Part shown: piece after piece, positions 8,745 through 17,374 of the stretch | Numbering within the stretch: the first letter of the stretch is position 1 | Layout of the letters: every line of letters begins with the position of its first letter | Source: Deltaproteobacteria bacterium | GTDB lineage: Bacteria; Myxococcota_A; UBA796; GCA-2862545 | Assembly: GCA_006226595.1 (NCBI GenBank) | Contig: SBGP01000093.1 | Location: 1 to 64,000, forward strand | Direction of reading: 5' to 3' | DNA: 64,000 nucleotides | The notes under the pieces: model-generated | The model's database searches: none | What the model saw: the letters and a program-made list of their open reading frames with translations, nothing else | Told to the model about the DNA's origin: nothing | Program-made: the position numbers and the translations under genes

Positions 8745-9670
8745 TTGGCCCTCCACGCGAACCAGGCGGAGGAGGCGAGGCCGAAGCCGAGTGCGACCAT
8801 CAGGGGCACCACCGGCGAGCCCTCGCTCGACAGGCTCGCGATCGGCAGGAAGTGAAGGTTCGGGTTCGACAGGCCGACCGAGCCGAGGGCGGTGATGCCG
8901 GTCATGCTGAAAGCGAGGGTGGTCGAGAAGCCGGACTTCAGCGTGGCGTTGCCCGCGGACGCGAGACCGACGGCGGTCGCGCCTGCCGAGGCGGCCACCC
9001 CGTGCCCGATGACCGTCAGTGGCTCGGCGAGGTCGAGCACGGCGTCGACGAGGAGCACGCCGCCCGCGAAGAACAGGCCGAGCCCCGCCGAGCCCGCCAC
9101 GAAGCGCGCAGTGGCGGGGACCCAGCGCGCGATCGGCATGGACAGCTCCGATTCGAGCGTGCCGTCCTCGCGGTCACGGGCGAGCATGCCGGCGCCGAAC
9201 ACGCCGCCGTACAGCGTGAACAGCACAGCCAGCAGGCGCGCGATCCGGAGCGCCCATGGGCGCGACTCGACGTTCGAGGGACGCAGCACTGCGGAGGCCG
9301 GTCGCCACGCACTGCCGCGTGCTTCGCGCACCATGGACTCGAGCCGGCGCAGCTCGGGCGTCTCGTTGCGGGTGACGATGTCGTCGCCGACCACCGCAGC
9401 CCACACCATCCGCCGCTCGACGGCCTCGCGCGGGGTCTCGGTCTCGACGACCGTGAAGCCTGCCTCGTCGACGAGCGCGCTGGCGGGGTCACCAGGCACC
9501 ATCGCGACGGTGCTCGGGCTCTGGATGGCGGCCATGACCGCAAGCGTGGCGAGCAGCGTGCCAATGACCAGCGTGGTGGGGAACACAAGCGAGCGCACGA
9601 TCATGCCCTCGCGCGACAGCCGCTGCACGAGGGTGACCGTGAGCCAGAACAGTGCGCGGAGGTTGTTCAT
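8741..9670 (-). CDS. ABC-2 type transporter permease subunit
   Basis: A 309-residue permease with TM segments near residues 25-45 and then from about 170 onward, separated by an extracytoplasmic loop of around 120 residues. The segment GAGMLARDREDGTLESELSMP is the typical ABC-2 signature (the E-G-T-L-E-x-E-L coupling helix). It probably forms a heterodimeric channel with the CPBP-fused permease, driven by the ATPase encoded immediately upstream. The ATG overlaps the ATPase stop in an ATGA arrangement, indicating translational coupling. Substrate is unknown; sodium, drug or peptide export are all possible for this class. Confidence 0.85.
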   Translation of the reverse strand: MNNLRALFWLTVTLVQRLSREGMIVRSLVFPTTLVIGTLLATLAVMAAIQSPSTVAMVPGDPASALVDEAGFTVVETETPREAVERRMVWAAVVGDDIVTRNETPELRRLESMVREARGSAWRPASAVLRPSNVESRPWALRIARLLAVLFTLYGGVFGAGMLARDREDGTLESELSMPIARWVPATARFVAGSAGLGLFFAGGVLLVDAVLDLAEPLTVIGHGVAASAGATAVGLASAGNATLKSGFSTTLAFSMTGITALGSVGLSNPNLHFLPIASLSSEGSPVVPLMVALGFGLASSAWFAWRAK

Positions 9671-10386
9671 TCGACGAGCTGCACGAAGGCGTCGTCGAGG
9701 TTGTCCGCCCCGGCGACCTTCTTCACGTCTTCGACGCTGCCCTCGGCGACCAGCTCGCCCTTGCGCATCACGCCGACCCGGTCCACCACACGCTCGACCT
9801 CGCTCATGATGTGCGAGCTGATCACGATGGCGCGCCCGTCCTTGGCCTGCTCCCGCACGAGCGAGAGCACGTCCCGCCGACCGGGCACGTCCAGACCGTC
9901 GGTCGGCTCGTCGAGGAGCAGCGCGACCGGCTCGTGCACCAGGGCTCGAGCGAGCACGACACGGCGCTTCATACCGGTGGAGAGGTCTCCGCACGGCGTG
10001 GTCGCGTAGGAACTTGCGCCCAGCCGGTCGAGCAGTTTCTCGGACTGCTGCCGCGGAGCGGCGACTCCCTGGATACGCGCGAAGAGCTCGACGACCTCGA
10101 TCGGCGTCAGACGCTCGGGCAGCCCGGCTTCGGCCGGTACGTAGGCCAGCTTGCGGCGGATGCCCAGCGGGTCCTCGAGTCCCACGCCGGCCACGGTCAC
10201 GGAGCCGCTGGTCGGCGCAATCAGCGTCGCCAGCATGCGCAGTGTGGTGGTCTTTCCCGCGCCGTTCGCGCCGAGCAGCCCGTAGACCTCGCCCGGCTCG
10301 ACGGTGAACGAGAGCTCGTTGACCGCGGTGAACGCATCCATCCAGCCCTTCGGAAAGCGCTTCACCAGCTTGGAGACGACGATCAT
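9667..10386 (-). CDS. ABC transporter ATP-binding protein (NatA-like)
   Basis: A 239-residue nucleotide-binding subunit. Walker A is GANGAGKTT near residue 40, the signature is LSTGMKRRV, Walker B is LLLDEPTDGLD, and the H-loop is ISSHIMSEVE. This is the DrrA/NatA class that pairs with ABC-2 permeases for export. The first codon has GAGG five bases upstream. It is the first gene of the three-gene exporter operon read leftward, divergent from the unknown gene at 10441. Substrate cannot be inferred from sequence. Confidence 0.93.
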   Translation of the reverse strand: MIVVSKLVKRFPKGWMDAFTAVNELSFTVEPGEVYGLLGANGAGKTTTLRMLATLIAPTSGSVTVAGVGLEDPLGIRRKLAYVPAEAGLPERLTPIEVVELFARIQGVAAPRQQSEKLLDRLGASSYATTPCGDLSTGMKRRVVLARALVHEPVALLLDEPTDGLDVPGRRDVLSLVREQAKDGRAIVISSHIMSEVERVVDRVGVMRKGELVAEGSVEDVKKVAGADNLDDAFVQLVE

Positions 10387-10426
10387 GCGGACCTCGGTCG
10401 CCGATGGTACCGAGTCGGGACAACGA

Positions 10427-10434
10427 GATACGCC
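10427..10434 (+). promoter_or_regulatory. Putative -10 element for a leaderless start at 10441
   Basis: GATACGCC sits so that the predicted transcription start is the G of the GTG at 10441. There is no Shine-Dalgarno sequence before that GTG. The hexamer TACGCC lacks the final T, so this is one of the weaker members of the set described in the findings. Confidence 0.35.
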
Positions 10435-10440
10435 CTCGAT

Positions 10441-11565
10441 GTGAGTGCGATCGACGCCAAACCCCGTGCCCGCGAGCTTCTCGCGCCCATGTGGCAGCCC
10501 TTCGAGGCCGCGCTCGCGTCGCTGCCCACGGTGCAGCTGTGCATCGACGTGGGAGAGGTGGAAGGCTTCGCGTCGTGGGTCGACGACACCTGGGTGCTCT
10601 CCTCGGCGCTCGAGGGCCCGGAGCTGCGCCACCCCGACGAGCCCTCTCAAGTACCGCTCGACCGCTGGCGTCGGGCGATGGGCGCGGCTCTCGAAGGCGT
10701 GGCGTGGGCGTCGTTGGTGTCGCATGGCGCGACCCGCGGGCCAGGCTGGTGGCAGGGGGCCGCGGTGGCAGCTGCCGATGCGGTGGCGCCTTTCCTCGAG
10801 CTTGGCCTCTCGGCTCGCCGTGACGCGCTGGCCGCGGGCTCGCTTCGCGGCAGACACGCGGCCCTGCTGTTCGCCGACGCGCCGCTGGATCAGGCGAGGC
10901 GCTGGCTCGACATGATCGAGGGGGCCGAGGTTCGAGCGGCGCTGGCGCGGGCCCTGGCCGATCCCGACCTGCGGCCGCTGCCCGATCCGATCGCGCTCCC
11001 GCTGGATCTGCCCGCGTGGTGTTTCGCGCGGGTGCGCGCCGATCGACCCGGCCGCCTCGCGGATCTCGGACTGGCCGTCGGCCCCGAGCCAGCCTGGGTC
11101 GCCGTGTTCGAGGATCGACGCCTCGAGCTGGCCCCGGTGGGCGTGGAGGGTCGCTGGGACCTTGCGAGCACCGATGTGCCAGGCAACATCCTCGGTGCGC
11201 GAGGCGTGACCATGCGCTTCTACGCGAGTGGACGCGTGGACCTGTTGTTCGCGGACGCCTTCGTCGGGCCGCTGGCCGCGCTCGAGATCGCCCGCCAGAT
11301 GGGGCACTCGGGCATGACCAGCGGCACCTGGCAGGCGGTGGGGCCGTCCCGGATCCGCTTCGGTCGCTTCGGAGCGGCGCCGATCACGATGCACCAGCGC
11401 GATGGCTCGCAGGCCATGCCCCAGGTGGGGTTCGGCGTCACCGAGTGGGTCGCGGCCTTGGAGGGCAGCGAGTGGCGCGTCGAGCGCGGCGAGAGCGAGC
11501 TCGTGCTCGACGGTCGACTGATGGACATGCCGGTTCGGCTGCGTCTGGTCCCGGAGCGCGACTGA
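10441..11565 (+). CDS. Conserved-looking protein of unknown function
   Basis: A 374-residue soluble protein that I do not recognise. It has no signal peptide or TM segment. It is rich in Trp, Ala, Arg and Asp, with an Ala-rich helical middle (about residues 75-185) and a beta-rich C-terminal half beginning near WVAVFEDRRLELAPVG. Third-position GC is high, as in its neighbours, which supports coding. The GTG at 10441 has no ribosome-binding site but is preceded by a GATACGCC box at the distance expected for a leaderless transcript. It is divergent from the ABC exporter and 34 bases upstream of the sulfatase-fold gene, which has its own GAGGA ribosome site. Confidence 0.65.
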   Translation: MSAIDAKPRARELLAPMWQPFEAALASLPTVQLCIDVGEVEGFASWVDDTWVLSSALEGPELRHPDEPSQVPLDRWRRAMGAALEGVAWASLVSHGATRGPGWWQGAAVAAADAVAPFLELGLSARRDALAAGSLRGRHAALLFADAPLDQARRWLDMIEGAEVRAALARALADPDLRPLPDPIALPLDLPAWCFARVRADRPGRLADLGLAVGPEPAWVAVFEDRRLELAPVGVEGRWDLASTDVPGNILGARGVTMRFYASGRVDLLFADAFVGPLAALEIARQMGHSGMTSGTWQAVGPSRIRFGRFGAAPITMHQRDGSQAMPQVGFGVTEWVAALEGSEWRVERGESELVLDGRLMDMPVRLRLVPERD

Positions 11566-11599
11566 GCGCGTTACCTGCGGGCGCTGACGAGGAAGACGC

Positions 11600-13717
11600 A
11601 TGAAGACTCCCCGCAACGTGATCCAGGGCCTCTCTGGCGGCATCCTGGGCGGCGCCACCGTCGGACTGATCGAGGCCTGCTACCTGCTCGGCTCGACCGG
11701 AGCGCCGGACTACCTGTCGCCGTTCTACGCGACGGCGCTGTACGGGCTGATCGGCGCACCGCTCGGCATCGGCGCCGGGCTCGCGCTGTCCGTGGTCGAG
11801 AAGCTTCGCGGCAAGGACGTCGAGGACGCGTTCGCGTGGTCGTGGGGCTACGTCGGCGGCATGGTCCCGCAGGTGCTCTTCGTGTCGATGTACATCGTGC
11901 GCAAGGTCGTGTACGCGGAGCAGGGACTGCCGCTGCCGGGCCTGCTCGGCATCCTGGCGAATGCGCTGTTCGACGTGGTCGTCGTGCTCCTCCTGGGGCC
12001 GAAGCTCGTCGACGGGCCGTTCAAGTTCCTGCTCAAGGCGCCGGGGCTCGCCGTGGCCTGGGGCGGTCTGCTCGCCGTGACCGGTGCGGTGGCGATGGCG
12101 CCGCTCACCGAGGATCCGCGGGCGAACTTCGCCGCGGACAAGCCGGTGCCGCCCGGTCTCGAAGAAGCGCCCGACGTGCTTCTGATCATGATCGACACGC
12201 TGCGCGCCGACTACCTCGGCATCTACGGCAAGGAGGGCAACCCGAGCCCGAACCTCGATGCGCTGGCCGCCGACGGCATCGTGTTCGAGCAGGCCTTCGC
12301 CCAGGCGAGCTGGACGCGCTCGTCCGGCGCCACGCTGTTCACGAGTCGCATCCCGTCGAGCCACAACGCCGACACCAAGGCCGCGCAGCTCTCGCCCGAC
12401 GCGGTGACCTGGGCCGAGCCCCTCCAGGCCGATGGCCTGACCACGGGCGCGCTGGTGAACAACATCAACATGACGTCGACCTTCGGCTTCGATCAGGGCT
12501 TCGACACGTTCCTCTACGAGTCGCCGGCCTACCACTTCGGGGCCACCGAGAGCGTGTTCGGGCTCACCATGTACAAGGTCGTGCACAAGCTCTCGGAGCG
12601 TGTGCTCAAGACCAAGCACGTCGAGAGCTTCTACCAGCCCGCGGAGGTCGTGTTCGCGGACGTGAAGACCTTCCTCGAGGCCAACGCCGACGGCCGCGTC
12701 GCCCTGTACGCGCACCTCATGGAACCGCACGATCCGTACTTCGAGCACCCGTCGCTCGCGGGTGAGGGGGCCGAGTACAACGGGGTGGCCTACGGGCGCG
12801 CCGAGCACGAGCACCCCGACCCGAGTGATGCCGAGTACCTCAAGCAGGTCTACCTCGACGAGATCCGGTTCATGGACGCGGAGATCGGACGCTTCGTGGC
12901 GTGGCTCGAGGAGTCGGGCCGCTACGACAACACGCTGATCATCATCACCGCCGACCACGGCGAGGAGTTCGGCGAGCACGGCGGCTTCTGGCACGGCACC
13001 ACGCTGTACGAGGAGCAGATCCACATCCCGCTGATCATCAAGCTGCCGAAGGCCGAGGCCGAGCTCGCCGGCACGCGCGTGCCGTGGCAGGTGCGCTCGC
13101 TCGATGTCGCACCGACGATTGCGGCCTACGTCGGCACCGAGCCGGACGAGGGCTGGCAGGGCAGGGACCTGCTTGCGGACGTGCGTGGCTGGGTCGCCGA
13201 AGAGGAAGCTCGGCTCGCGGCCGAGCCGGAGCAGGCGGTCGAGGACGGGGAGGGGCTCGAGGACGAGGTCGGCACGCCCGAGGAGCCCGCGGTGCCCGTC
13301 GAGGAGCCGGTCGACGAGGCGCTCGAAGCGATTGACGAGGCGGCTCCGGTGCGTGGGCACGCGCGAGATCGCGTCGTGGTTGCCGAAGAGGACTTCGAGG
13401 GCAACGTGATCCGCGCGATTCGGCGCTTCGGAACGAAGTACATCGAGGCCGAGGCCGGTGGGCCCCGCGGCCTGCCGGAGAAGCAGCTGTTCGACGTGCA
13501 GGAGGATCCGAAGGAGACCGAGGACCTGCTCGCCGAGGGCGCGACCCTCACGGACAAGCCGGCTGCCGAGCACGCCGAGGCGCTGTCCGAGCTGCTGCGT
13601 ACGACGATTTCCGAGGCAGAGAGCGGGGCGCTCAGCGCCGAGACGGTGCAGCGCTCCGCCGCCGAGTGCGAGCGCCTCAAGGCGCTCGGGTACCTGGGCG
13701 CCGACGAAGAGTGCTGA
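11600..13717 (+). CDS. Membrane-anchored sulfatase-fold (alkaline phosphatase superfamily) protein
   Basis: A 705-residue protein. Residues 1 to about 180 are hydrophobic with four or five likely TM helices; the sulfatase-fold domain (PF00884 type) follows. Metal ligands are visible: LLIMIDTLRAD (Asp at 199) and ITADHGEEFGEHG. At the nucleophile position the sequence is SWTRSSGATLFTS (Thr 239), not the C/S-x-P-x-R motif that is converted to formylglycine, so a true sulfatase is doubtful. A phosphotransferase or phosphodiesterase of the LtaS/EptA kind, acting on envelope lipids or glycans, fits better. An acidic, Glu/Pro-rich stretch lies near residues 540-590. The glycosyltransferase gene overlaps its 3' end. 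Confidence 0.82.
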   Translation: MKTPRNVIQGLSGGILGGATVGLIEACYLLGSTGAPDYLSPFYATALYGLIGAPLGIGAGLALSVVEKLRGKDVEDAFAWSWGYVGGMVPQVLFVSMYIVRKVVYAEQGLPLPGLLGILANALFDVVVVLLLGPKLVDGPFKFLLKAPGLAVAWGGLLAVTGAVAMAPLTEDPRANFAADKPVPPGLEEAPDVLLIMIDTLRADYLGIYGKEGNPSPNLDALAADGIVFEQAFAQASWTRSSGATLFTSRIPSSHNADTKAAQLSPDAVTWAEPLQADGLTTGALVNNINMTSTFGFDQGFDTFLYESPAYHFGATESVFGLTMYKVVHKLSERVLKTKHVESFYQPAEVVFADVKTFLEANADGRVALYAHLMEPHDPYFEHPSLAGEGAEYNGVAYGRAEHEHPDPSDAEYLKQVYLDEIRFMDAEIGRFVAWLEESGRYDNTLIIITADHGEEFGEHGGFWHGTTLYEEQIHIPLIIKLPKAEAELAGTRVPWQVRSLDVAPTIAAYVGTEPDEGWQGRDLLADVRGWVAEEEARLAAEPEQAVEDGEGLEDEVGTPEEPAVPVEEPVDEALEAIDEAAPVRGHARDRVVVAEEDFEGNVIRAIRRFGTKYIEAEAGGPRGLPEKQLFDVQEDPKETEDLLAEGATLTDKPAAEHAEALSELLRTTISEAESGALSAETVQRSAAECERLKALGYLGADEEC

Positions 13718-14805
13718 GCCGGCGAGTCCTGCTCGTCGCGCCGTGCCCATTCCCGGCGCCACGCGGCTCCCAGGTGTTCATCGCCGGAGCCGCGCGCGGA
13801 CTCGTCGAGGCCGGCCACGACGTGACCGTGGCCTGCTACGCGAACGGCCAGGGGACGCCGCCCGAAGGCGTGCACCTGGTGCGCGCGAAGCCCGTACCTG
13901 GCGCGTTTGGCGGTAGTGGGCCGCATCCGAGCAAGCTGCTCGCCAACGCCTCACTCGCGCGGGCCGTGCGGGCCTGGGCCGCGGTTCGTCCGCCCGATGT
14001 CGTGTTCGCGCACAACGTGGAAGGGCCTCTCGTCGCGAAGCTCGCGGGACTCTCGGCGCCCGTGCTGTGGGAAGCGCACACCCGGATGGCCGAAGAACTC
14101 CCGACCTTTCTCGCGGGCACTCGTGCGATGGGGGCTGCGCTCGATCACGCTGCGGCGAGGTGCAGTGACGCGGCGATTGCTCTGTCGGATGCGGGGGCGA
14201 CCTGGCTGCGGTCGCTCGGGCTCGACACCACCGTCGTGCCGCCGGCCATCGACCTCGGCGAGCTGCGGCTGCCCGACCGTGCCGAAGCCCGGGCTCGCTT
14301 CGATCTCGACGACCGCGTGTGGGTCGTCTACGCCGGCAACGCCGACCCGTACCAGGAGCTTCCGCGCCTCGTCGAGGCCGTACGCCGCGCGCCGGCCGTC
14401 GGACTGTTGCTCGTCGCCGACCGTGCGCAGGGCGTCGACGTCTCCGGGCTGTCCGCGGACCGGCTCAGGGTCGTCGCATCCGGGCGCTTCGCGGACCACC
14501 TCGCCGCGCTTGCCGCAGCAGACATCGCGGCACTGCCGCGGACGCGCTGTGCGGGCTTTCCGATGAAGCTCTTGAACCACGCCGGGGCCGGGATCCCCAC
14601 CGTTGCTGCGGGCGACAGCGCTCGCCCGATCCCCGGCACCATTGCCGTCGACGCGGACCCGCGCGCGATGGCGGACGCGTTCTCGCGCCTGGCGGCGGAC
14701 GCGGCGCTGCGAGAGGGGCTCGGCGAGGCTGCCCGTGAGGCGGCGCGCGCGATGACCTGGCGACGCCGGGCGCGGCTGCTGATGGCCGCCGCCGTGCGCG
14801 CGTAG
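13711..14805 (+). CDS. Glycosyltransferase family 4-like protein
   Basis: A 364-residue GT-B type glycosyltransferase. The N-terminal domain begins RVLLVAPCPFPAPRGSQVFI, the usual glycine-bearing loop of GT4 enzymes. The C-terminal domain has VVYAGNADPYQELPRLVEAV and an ALPRTRCAGFPMKLLNHAGAG segment that matches the nucleotide-sugar-binding region. It probably works in the cytoplasm on a lipid- or protein-linked glycan. The GTG start overlaps the upstream gene by seven bases, so the pair is likely co-translated: one adds a sugar and the other may modify the same envelope product. Donor and acceptor are unknown. Confidence 0.85.
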   Translation: MLSRRVLLVAPCPFPAPRGSQVFIAGAARGLVEAGHDVTVACYANGQGTPPEGVHLVRAKPVPGAFGGSGPHPSKLLANASLARAVRAWAAVRPPDVVFAHNVEGPLVAKLAGLSAPVLWEAHTRMAEELPTFLAGTRAMGAALDHAAARCSDAAIALSDAGATWLRSLGLDTTVVPPAIDLGELRLPDRAEARARFDLDDRVWVVYAGNADPYQELPRLVEAVRRAPAVGLLLVADRAQGVDVSGLSADRLRVVASGRFADHLAALAAADIAALPRTRCAGFPMKLLNHAGAGIPTVAAGDSARPIPGTIAVDADPRAMADAFSRLAADAALREGLGEAAREAARAMTWRRRARLLMAAAVRA

Positions 14806-14818
14806 GCTGGGCTCGGTC

Positions 14819-15205
14819 TCAGCTCAGCGGCGTGAAGGTGATCGGGTAGCGCACCGAGCCTGTTCCCGCGGGGAAGTGCCAGGACTTGCTGCCTTCCATC
14901 ACGCAGGTCGCGAGGGGCTCGATGTCGAAGTCCTCGGGAAAGGTCGACGACACGACCTGGGTCTGCTGGACGCGGTGGTTGTCGATCACCCACTCGAACT
15001 CGATGCGTCCAGTGAGCTTCGGGTTCTCTCGCAGCTCGTTCTGGAAGCAGGTCTCGATCAGGCCCTTGTTCTCCTCGAGCACCGAATCGATGTCGGCGGG
15101 ACCAGCTTCGACAGCCTCGGTCTCGACGGAGATGGCGACGGGCGGCGGGGGCGCATCGTCACCGCCGCACGCGAAGAGGAACAGGAGGAGGGATGTAGTG
15201 CTCAT
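14819..15205 (-). CDS. Lipoprotein with AgmX/PglI C-terminal-like domain
   Basis: A 128-residue lipoprotein. The N-terminus MSTTSLLLFLFAC has a lipobox with Cys 13. After a Pro-rich linker the domain contains LIETCFQNELRENPKLTGRI, a paired-cysteine pattern ending at CVMEG, and SWHFPAGTG, as in the myxobacterial AgmX/PglI C-terminal (TonB-C-like) family linked to gliding and secretion complexes. Role here is unknown. It lies downstream of a two-component pair on the same strand, 13 bases after the kinase stop. There is no clear ribosome site; a GATAGACT box at 15213-15220 would put the transcript start one base before the ATG. Confidence 0.8.
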   Translation of the reverse strand: MSTTSLLLFLFACGGDDAPPPPVAISVETEAVEAGPADIDSVLEENKGLIETCFQNELRENPKLTGRIEFEWVIDNHRVQQTQVVSSTFPEDFDIEPLATCVMEGSKSWHFPAGTGSVRYPITFTPLS

Positions 15206-15212
15206 GGGCGGC

Positions 15213-15220
15213 AGTCTATC
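15213..15220 (-). promoter_or_regulatory. Putative extended -10 element for a leaderless lipoprotein mRNA
   Basis: Read on the minus strand this is TTGATAGACT, an extended -10 (TGnTAnnnT). The predicted +1 is position 15206, one base before the ATG at 15205. No purine-rich ribosome site lies between. Confidence 0.45.
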
Positions 15221-16649
15221 AACGCGCAGCCGGGAGTGTGAGCACGAAACGCGCTCCTTGCTCGCGGTTCTCCGCGGCGACGTGGCCGCCGTGCGCTTCG
15301 ACGATGGCCCGAGTGAGGGCGAGACCCAGGCCCGTGCCCACCGTGGCGCCGCGGCTCGTGTAGAAGCGGTCGAACACGCGGTCGAGGGCATCCGCGGGCA
15401 GCCCGGGGCCGTCGTCGTCGACGACGACGCGCACCACCGCGCCTCCGGTGACCTCGACGCTCACCGCGTGGGACGCAAAGGAGGCGGCGTTGTCGAGCAC
15501 GTTGCGCAGGGCACTCTCGAGGCTGGAGCTTCCCGCACGCACGGTGGCGGGCTCGGTGCGCGCCATGAACGTGAGCCGCTCGAGGCGCGGATCGGCACGA
15601 AGGGTGTCCACCAGTCCCGAGATCAGCGCGGCGACGTCGACCTCGGCGCGCTCCTCGCTCTGCAGGCCCGCCTCGGCCCGGGCGAGCTCGAGCAGCTGTG
15701 TGACCAGCTCGTCGAGGCGGCGGCTGCTGTCGTCGAGGATGCGTGCCAGGCGCGCTTTGCGGGCTTCGGTGACCTCGGCTTGTCCAGCCAGCGACTCGGA
15801 GGCGGCGCGAATGGCGGCCACCGGGTTCTTCATCTCGTGTGCGAGATCGGCGACAAAGGCCTCGTTGGCGGCGCTGCGGTCGCGGACCTCCGCGAGCAGG
15901 CGGTTGAACGCACCCGCGAGCTCACCGAACTCGTCGCTGCGCGACAGGGCCACGGGAGGTGCGGACAGCGGTCGGTCGACCCGGTCGAGCACCTGTCGGC
16001 GGAGCTCTTCGAGCGGTCGCACCATGCGGTTTCCGAGCCAGGCGCCGGCGAGCAGGGCGGCGATGGCGACGAAGATCGACACCTTGAGCAGCTGGAAGCG
16101 CGCGTCGTACAAGGCGCGGATCGGCAGGCGCTTCACCTGCTCGGCGACGACGATGCCTGCCGGGGTGTGCCGCGCGCTGTAACAGGCGACCAGGCGCTGC
16201 TCCGAGAGGCCGATGCAGCCGGAGACGTGGCCCTCCGCTCGGGCCCGCGCCACTTCCTCCCGGTCGGCCAGGGTCGGACGAACCGCGTCGAGCACAGCCA
16301 GCGACGGCGGTGCTTCCTCCTGGAAGACCCACTGGGTGAGGCGGCCGGACCAGCCGCTCTCGCCGCTGTGGTCGGACTCGGCGAGCACCGCGCCGTCCGC
16401 GCCGACGAGGGTCAGGCGCGCATGCCCCTGACCGGCCTGGGCATCGAGCACCGCGACTGGAGACCCCGAGGAGGCGACGCGGCGGGTGAGCGCGGAGAGC
16501 GACATCTCCATGCGCTGGGCGACCGTGGCGTCGGCGAGATCGGTGGCCCACACCGCGAACACGGGGAGCGCGGCGACGACGACGACGACGATCAGGGCGC
16601 GAAGGCGCAGGCTGCGAGGGCGCAGCGCGGCGCGAAGCCGCCGGATCAC
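15219..16649 (-). CDS. Sensor histidine kinase, HAMP-type
   Basis: A 476-residue inner-membrane histidine kinase. TM1 is about residues 17-37, the periplasmic sensor about 40-185, TM2 about 188-206, then HAMP. The H-box [14 protein letters not shown] places the phosphorylated His at 271. The ATPase domain has an N-box ([11 protein letters not shown]), DDDGPGLP (G1), RFYTSRG and GTGLGLAL (G2). All catalytic motifs look intact. The GTG start overlaps the response-regulator stop by four bases, so the pair is translationally coupled and cognate. The periplasmic domain resembles nothing I recognise; it has two Cys (145 and 156) that could form a disulfide. Confidence 0.93.
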   Translation of the reverse strand: MIRRLRAALRPRSLRLRALIVVVVVAALPVFAVWATDLADATVAQRMEMSLSALTRRVASSGSPVAVLDAQAGQGHARLTLVGADGAVLAESDHSGESGWSGRLTQWVFQEEAPPSLAVLDAVRPTLADREEVARARAEGHVSGCIGLSEQRLVACYSARHTPAGIVVAEQVKRLPIRALYDARFQLLKVSIFVAIAALLAGAWLGNRMVRPLEELRRQVLDRVDRPLSAPPVALSRSDEFGELAGAFNRLLAEVRDRSAANEAFVADLAHEMKNPVAAIRAASESLAGQAEVTEARKARLARILDDSSRRLDELVTQLLELARAEAGLQSEERAEVDVAALISGLVDTLRADPRLERLTFMARTEPATVRAGSSSLESALRNVLDNAASFASHAVSVEVTGGAVVRVVVDDDGPGLPADALDRVFDRFYTSRGATVGTGLGLALTRAIVEAHGGHVAAENREQGARFVLTLPAAR

Positions 16650-17338
16650 GCGTCGCGCCAGCGATATCCGGCACCGACCACCGTCTCGATGTGCGCGAAC
16701 TCGGCGTCGATGGACTCGAGCTTCCGGCGTAGTCGGCGGATGTAGGTGTCGACGATGCGCTCGGCAACCACGCTGTCGTCGCCGCGCATGCGCTCCATCA
16801 GCGCGTCGCGGGAGAACACCACGCCGGGGCGACCGACCAGGGTCTCGAGCAGGCGGAACTCGGTGACGGTCACGCGGATGGGCTGCTCGAGGAACCGCAC
16901 CTCGAGTCGCTCCGCATCGAGGGCGAGCCCGTTGCGCTCGAGGCGCTGGGTGCGGTCCACAGGCGCGCTCGCGAGTGCCTCGCGGCGGAGCAGGGCGGTG
17001 ACCCGCGCGAGCAGGATGCGGGTCGAGAAGGGCTTGGCCACGTAGTCGTCGGCGCCGAGCTCCAGGCCGAGCGCCTCGTCGATCTCGGAGTCGCGGCTGG
17101 TGAGGAGCACGATGGGCAGTCCGTGGCCGGCATCGCGCAGGCGTCGGGTGAGCGTGAACCCGTCGACGTGCGGCATGTTCACGTCGCTGACGACCAGCGC
17201 GGGACGGTGCCGCTCGACAGCCTCGAGGCCTTCGCGGCCGTCCACGGCCACGGTGATGTCGTGTCCGGCGTCCTCGAACGCCATGGCGAGGGCGTCGAGC
17301 AGGGAACGGTCGTCGTCGATGATCAGGACGTGTGCCAC
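16646..17338 (-). CDS. OmpR/PhoB-family response regulator
   Basis: A 230-residue two-domain regulator. The receiver has an acidic pocket D8-D10, phosphoacceptor D52 in LVVSDVNMP, and a YVAKPFS lysine. The C-terminal winged helix has [16 protein letters not shown] and ends [11 protein letters not shown], typical of OmpR/PhoB effectors. GTG 17338 has no ribosome-binding site and the sequence GATACTAT ends seven bases earlier, so a leaderless mRNA starting at the G is likely. Divergent from lhgO with only 33 bases between, so the regulator may act on both promoters. Confidence 0.93.
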   Translation of the reverse strand: MAHVLIIDDDRSLLDALAMAFEDAGHDITVAVDGREGLEAVERHRPALVVSDVNMPHVDGFTLTRRLRDAGHGLPIVLLTSRDSEIDEALGLELGADDYVAKPFSTRILLARVTALLRREALASAPVDRTQRLERNGLALDAERLEVRFLEQPIRVTVTEFRLLETLVGRPGVVFSRDALMERMRGDDSVVAERIVDTYIRRLRRKLESIDAEFAHIETVVGAGYRWRDA

Positions 17339-17344
17339 GGGCGG

Positions 17345-17352
17345 ATAGTATC
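17345..17352. promoter_or_regulatory. Bidirectional -10 element between regulator and lhgO
   Basis: Plus-strand ATAGTATC contains TAGTAT (17346-17351), a candidate -10 for lhgO. Its complement, GATACTAT, gives TACTAT, whose predicted +1 is exactly the GTG of the response regulator at 17338. One near-symmetric element may serve both directions. Confidence 0.45.
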
Positions 17353-17353
17353 C

Positions 17354-17374
17354 CACCTCACGGGAGGTGAGGTG
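17354..17374 (+). promoter_or_regulatory. Inverted repeat covering the lhgO ribosome site and start
   Basis: CACCTCAC (17354-17361) and GTGAGGTG (17367-17374) are perfect 8-base arms around a GGGAG loop. The right arm includes the GTG start codon and the loop holds most of the Shine-Dalgarno. It could be a DNA operator for the adjacent OmpR-type regulator or an RNA hairpin that limits translation of lhgO. Confidence 0.45.

Noticed and set aside
11438-13762. Long minus-strand frame opposite the sulfatase-fold gene
   Set aside because: No recognisable domain; the sense strand has metal motifs in the correct frame.
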